DNA of 64,000 bases from Candidatus Nitromaritima sp. SCGC AAA288-L16 (GTDB lineage Bacteria > Nitrospinota > Nitrospinia > Nitrospinales > VA-1): NCBI GenBank assembly GCA_000372225.1, contig AQTY01000006.1:1-64000 (forward strand), read 5' to 3'. Below, one piece after another: positions 35,566-45,081 of the stretch. The position numbers were made by a program, and so were the translations under genes. Position 1 is the stretch's first letter; every line of letters begins with the position of its first letter. The notes under the pieces are model-generated. The model had not been told where the DNA came from, searched no databases, and was given only the letters and a program-made list of their open reading frames with translations.

Positions 35566-36039
35566 TTAGTCACAGGTTCGAGTATTCATTAGACGTGCAA
35601 AATAGAGCATGGTCATCTCTTTTCTTGATTTTCTGAAAAGTTTCATCAGAGCTTTGCTAGGTTTAAGTTTATCTCCGATTCTATCTGGCTGAGCGAAGTA
35701 GACGATTCCTCTGACAGTATGGAAATCGTGGGCGTTGAGATCCATTACTTTTCTATTACATTCTTTGGGATATCCATGAAATTCATCTAATTTAGGAAGA
35801 AAGGTATCGTACATATCATAAAGCATGCCTTCCATCATCCCAGCGTTATTTGGGGTAGGTTCAATGTTTGGTAGTCCTTGACCTTCAATGCCTTCACCTT
35901 CAAGGGGTAATCTATTAAAAACTATCCTCTGAGCTGATAGGGTGACAGTAACTTTATCGATGTACTCAAAGCCCTTTTCTTTGAAATAATCTTCGTTTAT
36001 GAGTTCATTGTATGCAAAAACACTTATTTTTTCTGACAT
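35566..36039 (-). CDS. Gamma-glutamylcyclotransferase-like (AIG2-type) protein
   Basis: The 157-residue protein resembles the GGCT fold: N-terminal ISVFAYNELINEDYF (the family's substrate-binding YGSN-type loop), a central GMMEGMLYDMYDTFLPKLDEF with the expected acidic residue, and a C-terminal FHTVRGIVYFAQPD strand. It has GAGG before the ATG. Family members release 5-oxoproline from gamma-glutamyl compounds, but many bacterial homologues are uncharacterised and the first loop here is altered. It is the first gene of a two-gene unit with DDAH. Confidence 0.7.
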   Translation of the reverse strand: MSEKISVFAYNELINEDYFKEKGFEYIDKVTVTLSAQRIVFNRLPLEGEGIEGQGLPNIEPTPNNAGMMEGMLYDMYDTFLPKLDEFHGYPKECNRKVMDLNAHDFHTVRGIVYFAQPDRIGDKLKPSKALMKLFRKSRKEMTMLYFARLMNTRTCD

Positions 36040-36288
36040 TCGTGGCCCTCAGGATAGACTGATTAAGATATGATTATAAAAGTTAGATTGTTAAGATATA
36101 ACGAAAACCGTTGCTGGCTAATAGCTCACTATGATAATATAACCTTATCAAATACACCGCTTTAATTCTCACGAAATAAGGTAAATAGATTTAAAGCAGT
36201 TTCTTTTTTTCTGCAGGCCACCTGAAGGTTCTAGGTTTAAATAATCCCATATATTGCAAAACTCATATTTTAGGAAGAGGAGTTTGGT

Positions 36289-36621
36289 ATGTCGTCAGAA
36301 AAAGTAGTTGTTGTAACCGATTCAGAGTTTGATTCTACTGTTCTTCAATCTGAAAGACTAGTTGTTCTTGATTTTTGGGCAGAATGGTGTCAACCCTGCA
36401 AGATGCTCGCTCCGACCATAGAGGAAATCGCGGGAGAATATGAAGATAAGGTCAAAATTGGCAAATTAAATGTGGATGATAATCCCAATACAGCCACTAA
36501 ATATGGAATTCGTGGAATTCCTACTCTTTTGTTTTTTAAGGGTGGTAAAGTGGTTCAGCAGGTGACGGGAGTTAAATCTAAAGCTGAAATTAAAAAAATA
36601 ATTGACGAAGAACTCGCCTGA
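36289..36621 (+). CDS. trxA: Thioredoxin with a CQPC active site
   Basis: The 110-residue protein is a complete thioredoxin: LVVLDFWAEWCQPCKMLAP, the cis-Pro loop GIRGIPTLLFF, and KIGKLNVDDNPN. The active site is WCQPC instead of the standard WCGPC, so Gln replaces Gly between the cysteines, which may shift its redox potential. Other landmark residues are normal. A strong ribosome site (AGGAAGAGGAG) precedes the ATG. It is a cytoplasmic disulfide reductase; it is transcribed alone. Confidence 0.95.
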   Translation: MSSEKVVVVTDSEFDSTVLQSERLVVLDFWAEWCQPCKMLAPTIEEIAGEYEDKVKIGKLNVDDNPNTATKYGIRGIPTLLFFKGGKVVQQVTGVKSKAEIKKIIDEELA

Positions 36622-36685
36622 ATCGTAAGCTTTAGCTTTATGCTGGAGCGAGGTTTGATTGTAAGATTTAAAAGTAAAACCGGGA

Positions 36686-37678
36686 TTAGATAGATTGATA
36701 TATAGGATTCAAACCGAGGCGTTCAATCATATCGATATCTCTTTTTGGATCTTGCCCTTTGGTCGTAAGGTAGTTGCCTCCGAGAATACCATTGGCTCCA
36801 GCAGCAAAAATCTGCTCTTGATGATTAGTGAATACTTCTTCCCGTCCACCGCAGACAAATAGATCGATAGTTGGTAGGACTAGTCTGAGCATGGCTATAG
36901 TCCGAAGCGCTTCATAACGTTCCATTAGGCCCATGTTTTCGAGCGCTGTTCCCTCTAAGGGTTTGAGGAAGTTAACAGGGAATGACTGCGTTTCGAGATC
37001 TTGAATATCTATAGCAAGTTCTACCCGTTGAGCAAAAGTCTCCCCCATTCCAAAAATTCCTCCAACACAAACCTGAAGCCCGGCTTCTTTAGCATTCTTT
37101 ACCGCTTGCACTTCATCTTCATAATTATGGGTAGTAACAATTTGCTCAAAATGGCTCGCGGCGGTTTCCAGATTATGATGGCACCTATCTAGACCCGCTG
37201 CCTTTAGTTCCCTCAAATCGTCCAGATTCATCAAGCCAAGCGAGCAGCAAGTTTCCAAATTTGTTTCTTCTTTGATTCGCTTGATAGCTTCGATGACTTG
37301 ATCCAACTCCTCACGGCGATTTAATGCGGTCCCTGAAGTGACGATGGAGAATTCGTTAGAACCGAATGCTTCAGCTTCTTTTGCAGCTTCTACAATTTTT
37401 TCTACATCTAATAATCCATATTCGGGACTATCCGTCTTGAATTGGCTGGATTGGGCACAAAAACCGCAGTCTTCTTCACATTTGCCTGCCTTGGCGTTGA
37501 CGATAGAACAAATTTTAACATCATCCCCTTTAAACCGATCACGTAGACGGTTGGTTCCTTCGAATAAATAATCTAGTTCCTCACGGGAAAAAAACTCCAG
37601 TTCAAGCGCTTGAGGACGGGTAATTCCCTTCCCATCAAGGGCAGAGTCAATCATTTGTTTGATCGGATCTTTTCGCAT
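36686..37678 (-). CDS. bioB: Biotin synthase BioB
   Basis: The radical SAM motif is CEEDCGFC in a BioB context (NAKAGKCEEDCGFCAQSSQF), followed by GSNEFSIVTSGTAL, HHNLETAASHF, and the C-terminal GANGILGGNYLTTKGQD. It inserts sulfur into dethiobiotin using a 4Fe-4S and a 2Fe-2S cluster. The frame can begin at TTG 37699, but the ATG at 37678 gives the normal N-terminus. No other bio genes or BirA-type operator are evident here, so biotin synthesis genes are scattered. Confidence 0.96.
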   Translation of the reverse strand: MRKDPIKQMIDSALDGKGITRPQALELEFFSREELDYLFEGTNRLRDRFKGDDVKICSIVNAKAGKCEEDCGFCAQSSQFKTDSPEYGLLDVEKIVEAAKEAEAFGSNEFSIVTSGTALNRREELDQVIEAIKRIKEETNLETCCSLGLMNLDDLRELKAAGLDRCHHNLETAASHFEQIVTTHNYEDEVQAVKNAKEAGLQVCVGGIFGMGETFAQRVELAIDIQDLETQSFPVNFLKPLEGTALENMGLMERYEALRTIAMLRLVLPTIDLFVCGGREEVFTNHQEQIFAAGANGILGGNYLTTKGQDPKRDIDMIERLGLNPIYQSI

Positions 37679-37727
37679 TGTAGAAATTGTATTAATCAAG
37701 GTGTGAGAAATCCTACCATAGTTCGTA

Positions 37728-39812
37728 TTAGTTTTCTTTGTATTTAAGAAGGTTGACTAAATCTTCTGGTGAATTGACAGGTGCGAGACATGTTCCTAAC
37801 CTACAAACATAAGCAGTTGCTTTACCTCCTATTATTTTTTTTTCTGCCAGTAATGGTACGTCAGCAATCTTTTTAACCACTTCGTCCTCATACGAAAATG
37901 CGAAAACGGCATTAGGAAAAAATTGGGAACGAATGGTCTTTAGCATTTCTTTAGTAGATGGGTCATTTCGCTTGCCGATGATAGCCACTTCTTTGAGGCC
38001 CCCTAGATATAGATGCAACGCTTGCATCATGAATGAGGAATTCATCCCGTATTCTGTGAGATCTTTATGGAAAGCTAGAAAAATTTTTTCCGCGCATTTG
38101 ATTAAACCTGGGTTTGCAAGATAGGCTCCTAGTTTTAGGAATGCCAATGAGGCATTACTGTTACCCGATGGTTCGACCCCATCGTACCCAGAAATTTGCC
38201 TGATGATCAGCTTTTCTGCATCAATAGCAGTTTCATAATAAGCACCATCGGAAGCAAATTTTTCTTCCACGGTTTGCATTAGGCCCCTTGCTTCCAGTAT
38301 ATACTTTGTGTCGTAGGTTGCCTCATAAAGCTCCAGACAGGCAACAGCAATTGATGAATAATCAAAAAGGTATCCATCGTAGCGAGCTTCGCCTTCTCTA
38401 AAACGTCTTAGGAGTTTCCCTTCGGGTGTTTTTAAGGTAGATAGAATAAACTTCATCGCCTTTTCCGCTTTAGCTATTCGATTCATGTCTTCCAACACAC
38501 GACCTGTTTTGGCCATAGCAGAAATCATAAGTCCGTTCCATGATGTGAGTACTTTATCGTCTAATAGAGGTCGAACGCGTTTGTTTCGTTCTTGCAGAAG
38601 TTTTTTTCGGGCGGTATTTAGTTCAGTAATAATAGTATCTTCAGTTAGCCCTAACTCCTTTGCTAGTTCTTGATAGGTCCGAGTTTGATTAAGAATATTT
38701 TTTTGTTCAAAGTTTCCCTCTTGGGAGATGTTATAAAATGGAATAGCAATAAATGATGTCTGTCGGCCTAATATTGACTCTACTTCTTCCTTCGACCAGA
38801 CGTAAAATTTTCCTTCGACGCCTTCGCTGTCAGCATCTTCAGCACTGAAAAAAGCCCCTTCCTCCGAAGTCATATCGCGATCAATATATTGAAGAGTATC
38901 GTTAGCATAGTCTGAAAACTCTTGTTGCCCGGTCACTTGAAATGTTTCGATTAGCGCCGTGACAAATAATGAATTGTCGTAAAGCATCTTTTCAAAATGT
39001 GGTACTAGCCATTTGTAGTCTGTACTATAGCGGGAAAGTCCTCCTCCAATTTGGTCGCAGATACCACCCCACTTCATAGCTCGGAGAGTACTTTTTGTCA
39101 TTTCAAGACTCGAAGTTGTTCCTGTGCGGTGATAGTGGCGTAATAGCATTGACAAACCCATTGAGGGTGGAAATTTATTTTGAGGCTGAAAGCGGAATCC
39201 GTGATTCAGGTTGTCGTAATGGCTTTCATAAAGGTTGGCTGCTTTGTCTTCGCCATCGAAATCAAGTGTTTCGATTGTGCCTGTAGTTGCTTCGTGTTGC
39301 GAGCTTTCGCGGATTGCCGTTGCTAGAACTTCGCTTTGTTTTTTTACTTTTGCTGGTTCGTTAAGCCAGGTTTTGGTTAAAAATATCAATACATCAGTGA
39401 AAGATGGGAGGTTGAATCGCTTTTCAGGAGGGAAGTAGGTACCAGAGTAAAAAGGAATTCCTTTTGGAGTTATGAATACATTGAGCGGCCAGCCACCCTG
39501 TTGCCCCATTGCCTGAATCGCTTTCATGTAGATACTATCAATATCAGGTCTTTCCTCTCGGTCAATCTTGATGCTGACAAAATGATCGTTGAGAAGTTTT
39601 GCTAGATCGGGGTCTTCAAACGACTCCCGTTCCATAACATGGCACCAGTGACAAGTTGCATAACCAATACTTACGAGAAGAGGAAGATTCTTTTCTTGTG
39701 CTATCTTAAAGGGTTCCTCTCCCCACGGGAACCAATTAACCGGATTATGAGCATGCTGAAGGAGATAAGGACTTTTTTCGTGAATCAACTGATTGGTGTG
39801 GGTTTCGTTCAC
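37728..39812 (-). CDS. YyaL/SSP411-type thioredoxin-domain protein (DUF255)
   Basis: The 694-residue protein begins with the DUF255 domain: SPYLLQHAHNPVNWFPWG, then YATCHWCHVMERESFED, which is a thioredoxin-like fold with CHWC. A six-hairpin glycosidase-like helical barrel follows (FEKMLYDNSLFVTALIE, YDGYLFDYSSIAVACLEL). The start is GTG at 39812, which overlaps the aroA stop as GTGA, so the two genes are coupled. Members are cytoplasmic and of uncertain function, sometimes linked to redox or sugar metabolism. Confidence 0.93.
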   Translation of the reverse strand: MNETHTNQLIHEKSPYLLQHAHNPVNWFPWGEEPFKIAQEKNLPLLVSIGYATCHWCHVMERESFEDPDLAKLLNDHFVSIKIDREERPDIDSIYMKAIQAMGQQGGWPLNVFITPKGIPFYSGTYFPPEKRFNLPSFTDVLIFLTKTWLNEPAKVKKQSEVLATAIRESSQHEATTGTIETLDFDGEDKAANLYESHYDNLNHGFRFQPQNKFPPSMGLSMLLRHYHRTGTTSSLEMTKSTLRAMKWGGICDQIGGGLSRYSTDYKWLVPHFEKMLYDNSLFVTALIETFQVTGQQEFSDYANDTLQYIDRDMTSEEGAFFSAEDADSEGVEGKFYVWSKEEVESILGRQTSFIAIPFYNISQEGNFEQKNILNQTRTYQELAKELGLTEDTIITELNTARKKLLQERNKRVRPLLDDKVLTSWNGLMISAMAKTGRVLEDMNRIAKAEKAMKFILSTLKTPEGKLLRRFREGEARYDGYLFDYSSIAVACLELYEATYDTKYILEARGLMQTVEEKFASDGAYYETAIDAEKLIIRQISGYDGVEPSGNSNASLAFLKLGAYLANPGLIKCAEKIFLAFHKDLTEYGMNSSFMMQALHLYLGGLKEVAIIGKRNDPSTKEMLKTIRSQFFPNAVFAFSYEDEVVKKIADVPLLAEKKIIGGKATAYVCRLGTCLAPVNSPEDLVNLLKYKEN

Positions 39813-41065
39813 AATATTTCTTCGAGTTGTTTGAAAAAATCAGGAAAAGATTTCTCGACGCAGCTTGGGTTTTTAATGCGGATCCCCGGCACCTTGAGAC
39901 CCGCCAAAGCGAAACTCATAGCCATCCGATGGTCATCATAAGTTTCAATATCAGCTGGGATGTAGGCTCCAGGACGAATCTTTAAAAAATCTTCGCCTGA
40001 TTCGACGTGAGCTCCTAACCGAGAAAGCTCCTGTTCAAGCGCCCCTATTCGGTCCGTCTCCTTAATTCTTAAATTACCTATGCCAGAGATGCATGTTTTT
40101 CCTTCAGCAAATAGAGATGTTACGGCAAGGGTTTGAACGACATCGGGCATACTATTCATATTGATGTCAATTCCTCGCAAAGGATTTCCTTTTACAAAAA
40201 TTTTTTCAGAGGACCGCTCAATAGTACAACCCATCTTCTCCAGAACATTGAGAAAACCTGCATCTCCTTGAACGCTTTTAGAATTAAGGCCAATTAAAGT
40301 TACTTCACCTTGAGTGATTGCTGCTGCGGCAAGAAAGTAGGATGCACTCGACCAGTCCGCTTCTATCGCATAGTCCATTGCATGGTAGGTTTGATCTGCT
40401 GGGATATAGAACCGAGAGTGATCTGTACACTCAACGTCTACCCCAAAGGTTTTCATGATGTCGAGGGTTATATCAGCATAGGGTTTGGAAGTAAGTTCAC
40501 CAATAATATTGATAGTGGTTTCATTTTTAAAATAAGGTGCGGAAAGCAGGATAGACGTCAGATATTGGCTGCTATTGTTTCCGGCAAGACTAATTTCCCC
40601 TCCTGGAATTCCACCCCCCGAAATTTTCAAAGGAGGGCAACCATTATTTTTTACCGAGCGAGCCTTGACACCTATTTGATGGAGTGCTTTTAACAAATCT
40701 GAAATGGGTCGTTCCAGCATGCGTTTTTCCCCAGTAAGTTGAGTTGTTCCTGGAGAAAGAGCTGCGAATGTTGTTAAAAAACGCATAGTAGTTCCAGCAA
40801 GGCCAATAGAAATTTCGTTAGGTGGGCATTGTATGTGCCCACCCGTTCCTGAAACTATGAAAGCACAATTTTCTTGTTTGACCGAAATGCCAAATTCCTC
40901 CAGAGCTAGGCGCATGTATTTTGTGTCGTCACTAAATAGAGGATTTCTTAATGTTGAAACCCCTTTGGCGAGCGCTGCTATTAAAAGTGCTCGATTGGTG
41001 TAACTTTTTGAGGCGGGACATTCTACTGTCGCAATAATTTTTTCTGTAGGGGTGATTTCTTTCAA
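39809..41065 (-). CDS. aroA: 3-phosphoshikimate 1-carboxyvinyltransferase (EPSP synthase)
   Basis: The 418-residue protein has the AroA signatures: PASKSYTNRALLIAALAKG at the N-terminus, GLAGTTMRFLTTFAAL, and RIKETDRIGALEQELSRLGA near the C-terminus, followed by TYDDHRMAMSFALAG. It condenses shikimate-3-phosphate with phosphoenolpyruvate in aromatic amino acid synthesis. Length and motifs are complete. It is translationally coupled to the DUF255 gene. Confidence 0.97.
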   Translation of the reverse strand: MKEITPTEKIIATVECPASKSYTNRALLIAALAKGVSTLRNPLFSDDTKYMRLALEEFGISVKQENCAFIVSGTGGHIQCPPNEISIGLAGTTMRFLTTFAALSPGTTQLTGEKRMLERPISDLLKALHQIGVKARSVKNNGCPPLKISGGGIPGGEISLAGNNSSQYLTSILLSAPYFKNETTINIIGELTSKPYADITLDIMKTFGVDVECTDHSRFYIPADQTYHAMDYAIEADWSSASYFLAAAAITQGEVTLIGLNSKSVQGDAGFLNVLEKMGCTIERSSEKIFVKGNPLRGIDINMNSMPDVVQTLAVTSLFAEGKTCISGIGNLRIKETDRIGALEQELSRLGAHVESGEDFLKIRPGAYIPADIETYDDHRMAMSFALAGLKVPGIRIKNPSCVEKSFPDFFKQLEEIL

Positions 41066-41180
41066 AAAAAGGTCTCCATGTAGCTTAAAACATGAACTAT
41101 AGCATAACCGTGAAACTCCAAAGATCTTTGGAAACGGAAAATTTAGGAATTTAGGACTTGCTTGTTTCGACAGGTGGGTT

Positions 41181-41576
41181 TTGCTATCATCGCTACGATT
41201 TGCAATGCAAGTGAGTATTGCTAAAGCTTTTTATATTCATGGTTTATCCAATCTTTTTATGGGTGATGACGCATTTAAAAATCAAAAAAACACACTTTGG
41301 AGACGCCTCCATCTATGGTGGCATGGCAAGGAAGAGACGGAACAAAAACGCCTCAAATCTTTCATCCCACTTACTCTATATACAATTGCAGTTATTTATG
41401 GAGTAATCTACCTTTCTATTCTCAACACAGTCAACCGAGGTAAGGGAATGGATGCCGTCAAAACCTGGTACGGTGGTGATCGGTCGGAGATAGTCAGGGC
41501 ACTCAAGCGGGAGAAAGAAGATTTGGAGAACAGCTTCAAAAAAATAATTCGAAAAAGAGTTTCCGGAGGGCGCTGA
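41181..41576 (+). CDS. Small membrane-anchored hypothetical protein
   Basis: The 131-residue protein has one clear membrane helix (FIPLTLYTIAVIYGVIYL, about residues 65-85) and a charged C-terminal coiled-coil-like tail (EIVRALKREKEDLENSFKK). It starts with TTG at 41181 after AGGTGG; an ATG at 41205 is possible. I do not recognise it. It lies divergently from aroA and about 180 bp before a DUF4149-type gene. Confidence 0.55.
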   Translation: MLSSLRFAMQVSIAKAFYIHGLSNLFMGDDAFKNQKNTLWRRLHLWWHGKEETEQKRLKSFIPLTLYTIAVIYGVIYLSILNTVNRGKGMDAVKTWYGGDRSEIVRALKREKEDLENSFKKIIRKRVSGGR

Positions 41577-41756
41577 TTTAAGTTTATAAGATTGAAGGTA
41601 AAAGTTGAAAGAAAAATGAAATTACGGGCTTGCTGATAGATTATGATTGTGTGTCAGACAAATTGGCACAATGGTTTTCATGACATCCAAAAATCATAAA
41701 GTCCTTAATATAGTGTTTTACAGGCTGAAATATTTTCCTGCCACGTATGGTGTTAT

Positions 41757-42311
41757 ATGATGAAACGCTTAGTGTATATATTTAATATGTTCTATCTTCT
41801 GGGACTCTCCTTGTGGGTTGGGGGTATGTTTCTGCTTGGATTTTTGGTAGAGGCTGTCGTACGAATCAAGCTTAAAGAACAGCCATTGCCGGCGAATGAG
41901 GTGATGAACACCATCATGGATATATTCAATATTCAAATTATTTATGTTTGTATTGGATTCATGGTCGTGGCCGAGATAATTAAGCTGTTGGTAGGGAAGT
42001 TTAGCTGGCTTGAGTTTGATCAACTAGGTGTTACCAAACGCAGATATGTTAAGGAATGTATTCTTGGCATTATGATTGTGCTGGCAATTTATATGGGAAG
42101 CTTTCTGCGGCCCGAAATGCACGAGGTGAACAAGTTAAAAAACGACAACCCAACGAATCAGCAACTACAGATACGTTCCAAGCGTTTCCATTCAAAATTC
42201 GTCAATATTTATTCAGTTAACATGATCTTGGGGCTATCGCTTTTCTACATTCATGGCAAGGAGATGACTCGGTTTCGAAAAACCCTTAATGAAACTAACG
42301 AGTCAAACTGA
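41757..42311 (+). CDS. DUF4149/TMEM205-like membrane protein
   Basis: The 184-residue protein has four hydrophobic helices (about residues 7-32, 55-85, 100-118, 152-165). The pattern LSLWVGGMFLLGFLVE with a later MHEVNKLK and SKRFHSKFVNIYSVNMILGL is that of DUF4149 proteins. Function is unknown for the family. It is followed 46 bp later by an FGE-like gene on the same strand; a functional link is not proven. Confidence 0.75.
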   Translation: MMKRLVYIFNMFYLLGLSLWVGGMFLLGFLVEAVVRIKLKEQPLPANEVMNTIMDIFNIQIIYVCIGFMVVAEIIKLLVGKFSWLEFDQLGVTKRRYVKECILGIMIVLAIYMGSFLRPEMHEVNKLKNDNPTNQQLQIRSKRFHSKFVNIYSVNMILGLSLFYIHGKEMTRFRKTLNETNESN

Positions 42312-42357
42312 TGAGTGAAAATCCTTTCACCAGAAGTTAACTATTTAGCCCGAACCC

Positions 42358-43290
42358 ATGACTGATCGGCTATTATTTTTTATTGCTATGTGTTTTTTTT
42401 CTGCGACCTCTGTAGTGTTTGCGATGCATGCTGGGGAAGAGCATAAAAAAGAGTTGCTTGGTAACCCCCAGCAAGTGCGGGCAGAACCCCTCTTTGTACA
42501 ATCAGATAATTCATTAATGGTTCGTATCCCGACGGGGACTTTTAAAATGGGATCGAGTTTTAAGGAAAATAAAAGGCACCTGAAGGGGTGCCGTAAGTAC
42601 GACAAGTCCTGCGAGTTATGGTGGTTTAATGATGAGTATCCCGACCGACTTATTTTTCTTGATAGCTATTGGCTCGATATATATGAAGTGACCAATGAAA
42701 AATATCTTGAGTTTGTTTTAGCTACTGGGCATCGTTTTGCCTTAGATCAAACTTGTGATACAGATAAATGCCGCGATGGTAATTTGTGGCAGGGGGCATC
42801 ATTTCCCCCCAGAATCAAACATCAACCAGTGACACAAGTAAGTTGGCACGACGCGGATGCTTTTTGTAGATGGAGGGGTAAACGGCTTCCTTCAGAAGCG
42901 GAATGGGAAAAGGCGGCGCGAGGCCCGAGTGGCAACTCATACCCTTGGGGGGCCGGGTCACCCAAAAATAGAGCTACTTATGGGAGGAAATGGCGTGGTG
43001 TTTTCACTATGACAGATGTGGGAACGTATTCTCAAGGGACTTCTATCTATGATGTGCATGATATGGCGGGAAACGTTTGGGAGTGGGTTGATGATTGGTA
43101 CAACTTAAAATATTACAATTGGAGACGTAAAAAAAACCCAAGAGGCCCAGCAGAAGGTGATTTTAAAGTGGTTAGGGGTGGTTCTTGGGTTAATTATCCT
43201 GATACCTTACGTAGCTCCTTTCGAAGGTGGAGTCAACCTGAAGTAAGATTTAACGATACCGGATTCCGATGTGCCAAAGATAACAATTGA
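42358..43290 (+). CDS. Exported formylglycine-generating-enzyme-like protein (SUMF1 fold)
   Basis: The 310-residue protein has a signal peptide (LFFIAMCFFSATSVVFA) and an FGE-sulfatase fold: IPTGTFKMGSS, LPSEAEWEKAARG, MAGNVWEWVDDWY, VVRGGSWVNY and TGFRCAKD. True FGEs bind copper through two Cys after the RGGS motif; here this stretch has none, so oxidation of sulfatase Cys is unlikely. Two extra Cys pairs (GCRKYDKSC, TCDTDKC) could form disulfides. It probably has another role in the periplasm, such as binding or structure. It is 9 bp upstream of the ThyX-type gene. Confidence 0.88.
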   Translation: MTDRLLFFIAMCFFSATSVVFAMHAGEEHKKELLGNPQQVRAEPLFVQSDNSLMVRIPTGTFKMGSSFKENKRHLKGCRKYDKSCELWWFNDEYPDRLIFLDSYWLDIYEVTNEKYLEFVLATGHRFALDQTCDTDKCRDGNLWQGASFPPRIKHQPVTQVSWHDADAFCRWRGKRLPSEAEWEKAARGPSGNSYPWGAGSPKNRATYGRKWRGVFTMTDVGTYSQGTSIYDVHDMAGNVWEWVDDWYNLKYYNWRRKKNPRGPAEGDFKVVRGGSWVNYPDTLRSSFRRWSQPEVRFNDTGFRCAKDNN

Positions 43291-43299
43291 TGACAACTT

Positions 43300-44961
43300 A
43301 TGAAACCAAAAAGATCTGACGAACTAACCAAGCAAGAGAAAGAAAACCTTTCTTCATATCTTTCAGATGTGGATGCAGATGTGTTTGTGATCAGTAACCT
43401 TAATCCAGAGGTGGTTGGCGCTGCTCTTGCACGCTACAGTCGAGCACCAACAGGACTTAAGGAGACAGTGGTACGTGAATTTCTTAATTCCGACGGAAAG
43501 CCCAATGAGGTCAAGGGGAGCGAGCTTATTGATCGAGTAGTAAACAAATATGGAGATGAGTCCGTAGCAGAGCTTGCAGTTGCTCCTCTTTGCATCGAAA
43601 ATGTTTCCAATTTAATGACGAAGATTATTGAAGATTGCAGAATAGGCGGCTCGCCGATTGAAGAGTCTACGCGCTACGTCTTATACGATGTGAAGCGTGA
43701 CGAACAATGGAGATATGTTCGCCCCGAGTCTATTATGAAATCCGGATTAGCTGAGGCATATGTCCAGACGATGGATTTTTTGTTTGAAACGTATGCTGGG
43801 CTGGTCGAACCGATGCAAAACTTTTTTCGTAAAAAACTGCCAGCATCAGCATTTAAGATCGAGGTCGAACGCGATAATGGTGTCGTGCTTGTGGGAGCAG
43901 ATGAATTAGAAAATGACAATGAACAAAGAGCGCATCGCTTGGCCTATGGCTTCACTATGCGAAGTGCAGCCTGTGACATTATTCGTTGCATTCTTCCTGC
44001 TTCGACTAAGGCAAATATGGGGCTTGTTGGGAATGGCAGGTTTTATAGTGGATTAATTACTAAGCTTCTATCTCAAGAGCTTGGTGAAGGTTGGTTGCTC
44101 GCGGAGAATATTCGAAAAGCCTTGGATACGCAGATACCGACTTTTATTAGGCGAGCATCAAAAAATGATTATCTTGCCGAGAACCAGAGCAGGATAAGAG
44201 AATTTTCCATCGCTTTATTTAAAGATATTCCTATTCAAACGGTTCCAGAGGTTGTTCTAATCGAGGATCGAGTCCAAGATTATACAATTAACCTCTTAGC
44301 AAATATTATTTTTCCATATGTGCAACATTCGACTATGCAAATCCGAAATATTGTTCGTTCCTTACCAGGAGAAAAACAAAATGAAATTTTATCTACAGTT
44401 ATCGGTAAAAGGAGGACTAAAAGAGACCGGCCACCACGCGCCTTTGAATATGGTTACCCAATAAACTTTGATGTTGTTACGGGATTTGCCGAATATAGAG
44501 ATCTGCAAAGACATCGTATGTTGACCCAGCAAAGACAAGACATTAATGTATCACTTGGTTATTCGGTTCCAGAAGAAATTGAAGAAATAGGGCAGGGCGG
44601 TGTTGTCCAGGAATGCTTTGAGCGAGCAGAGTCGCTTCATAGTGATTTGATCAAGGCCGGGTTGGTCCGTGAAGCCCAATATGCTCCCCTGTTTAACCAT
44701 TTTATTCGATGGAATATGGGAATGAACCTGAGAGAGCTTGGACATCTTACCGAATTGCGATCGCAAAAGGCCGGGCACCCAAAATACCGTCGTACGGTTC
44801 AAGTAATGGCGAAACTATATATGGATCGACACCCTGAAATGGAACCTATATTACGATTTGTTGATTATAATGATTATGATCAGGGGATCACTCGTGCCGA
44901 GCAGGAAGCACGCACTGCACGCAAAAGTTTGGCCACCGGTGTGTTTGACGATATGGACTAA
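43300..44961 (+). CDS. Double-domain ThyX-type flavin-dependent thymidylate synthase
   Basis: The 553-residue protein contains two ThyX-like halves. The first (about residues 30-300) has GGSPIEESTRYVLYD, IIRCILPASTKANMGLVGNG, and DESVAELA. The second (about 340-540) has the ThyX-type RHR motif in EYRDLQRHRMLTQQRQ and LRSQKAGHPKYRRTVQVM. Each half lacks part of the canonical RHRxxSxNExSxR signature, so one active site may be shared. Normal ThyX is about 220-250 residues. It would methylate dUMP to dTMP using folate and FAD. The long form is known from annotated genomes, but its activity is not established to my knowledge. Confidence 0.8.
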   Translation: MKPKRSDELTKQEKENLSSYLSDVDADVFVISNLNPEVVGAALARYSRAPTGLKETVVREFLNSDGKPNEVKGSELIDRVVNKYGDESVAELAVAPLCIENVSNLMTKIIEDCRIGGSPIEESTRYVLYDVKRDEQWRYVRPESIMKSGLAEAYVQTMDFLFETYAGLVEPMQNFFRKKLPASAFKIEVERDNGVVLVGADELENDNEQRAHRLAYGFTMRSAACDIIRCILPASTKANMGLVGNGRFYSGLITKLLSQELGEGWLLAENIRKALDTQIPTFIRRASKNDYLAENQSRIREFSIALFKDIPIQTVPEVVLIEDRVQDYTINLLANIIFPYVQHSTMQIRNIVRSLPGEKQNEILSTVIGKRRTKRDRPPRAFEYGYPINFDVVTGFAEYRDLQRHRMLTQQRQDINVSLGYSVPEEIEEIGQGGVVQECFERAESLHSDLIKAGLVREAQYAPLFNHFIRWNMGMNLRELGHLTELRSQKAGHPKYRRTVQVMAKLYMDRHPEMEPILRFVDYNDYDQGITRAEQEARTARKSLATGVFDDMD

Positions 44962-45081
44962 TATTTTAGTACCCGGTAGATTTTTTCATTAGACCCAATG
45001 TTTTTCGTTGATATTCGGTTTGGTTTGTTTATTATTGCCCTTTATTATTTTGAAATTAATCTTCCATGAAGGTTTGAAGTT

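Noticed and set aside
40310..40693. 127-residue frame opposite aroA
   Set aside because: Antisense shadow of a well-supported gene; composition is not protein-like.
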